Shown here one piece after another: positions 35,005-35,144 of a DNA stretch of 35,144 nucleotides (its first letter is position 1; each line of letters begins with the position of its first letter). The stretch is from Pseudomonadota bacterium (GTDB lineage Bacteria > Desulfobacterota > Desulfobulbia > Desulfobulbales > JAGXFP01): positions 1 to 35,144 of the forward strand of contig JAHJIQ010000064.1 in assembly GCA_018823285.1 (NCBI GenBank), read 5' to 3'. The notes under the pieces were generated by a model. The model saw nothing but the letters and a program-made list of their open reading frames with translations. It did no database searches and had not been told where the DNA came from. The translations under genes were made by a program, and so were the position numbers.

Positions 35005-35144
35005 AAAGCTGAGTTGAGCAGCTTGCCTGCTCGTACGAAACTTATACCCGAAGGGTGAAAAGCTGAGTTGAGCAGCTTGCCTGCTCGTACGAAACTTATA
35101 CCCGAAGGGTGAAAAGCTGAGTTGAGCAGCTTGCCTGCTCGTAC
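35005..35144. repeat. 54-bp tandem repeat at window end
   Basis: Two complete units (35005-35058, 35059-35112) and 32 bases of a third that is cut by the window edge. They have the same length and the same palindrome arms as the units at 26136-26243, but the first loop is CTTGC instead of CTGGT. A hairpin of unrelated sequence (CTTGC-TCG-GCAAG within 34957-34990) precedes it. Confidence 0.9.

Noticed and set aside
35005..35144. Possible CRISPR array
   Set aside because: The 54-bp units abut one another without unique spacers, and no cas gene is present.

Overview
The window looks like part of the chromosome of an anaerobic sulfur-metabolising bacterium of the Desulfobacterota (former Deltaproteobacteria), probably near Desulfobulbales. 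This rests on a true DsrC with both redox cysteines (21992-22312), an oxygen-independent ribonucleotide reductase set (nrdD, a redoxin, nrdG), a CooT-type nickel protein, and AhcY of the bacterial methyl-cycle type. The assignment is by gene content only. There is no rRNA or tRNA, and I saw no CRISPR array.

Positions 1-3603 are an accessory island. It opens with the last 48 codons of an exonuclease III gene and closes with a second, about 95% identical copy of the same gene end. Between them lie a REP-like nested palindrome, an orphan MNT nucleotidyltransferase with a broken partner, a small exported protein, and a Fic AMP-transferase. The Fic gene is bracketed by 34-bp direct repeats. Next, on the minus strand, is a compact operon (6928 down to 3629): an SDR-type epimerase, endonuclease IV, an unrecognised HExxH protein, and a small protein that shares the HExxH protein's N-terminal domain.

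The rest is mostly housekeeping. Plus-strand blocks are holA; clpS-clpA (N-end-rule proteolysis); an NrfJ-like lipoprotein; panE; metK-ahcY (SAM cycle, closed by a terminator); an NAD(P)H-quinone-reductase-like flavoprotein; and a tautomerase-ligA-acyP-zinc ribbon-ATP-grasp operon ending in a bidirectional terminator shared with dsrC. Minus-strand blocks are surE-birA, dsrC, nrdD-redoxin-nrdG (with a pair of NrdR boxes over its promoter), nadB and cooT with a His-tailed partner. Then come a HAD phosphatase with an unknown partner, a CoA-binding protein, hisS-aspS, a HEAT-repeat protein and a DMT-family permease.

Two dispersed repeat families stand out. One is a REP-like nested palindrome, with inverted copies at 146-257 and 12033-12143. 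The other is a 54-bp tandem repeat at 26136-26243 and again at the right edge, 35005-35144. The least explained protein-coding items are the duplicated-domain/HExxH pair next to nfo, the zinc-ribbon/ATP-grasp pair, the CooT/His-tail pair and the protein encoded beside the HAD phosphatase.
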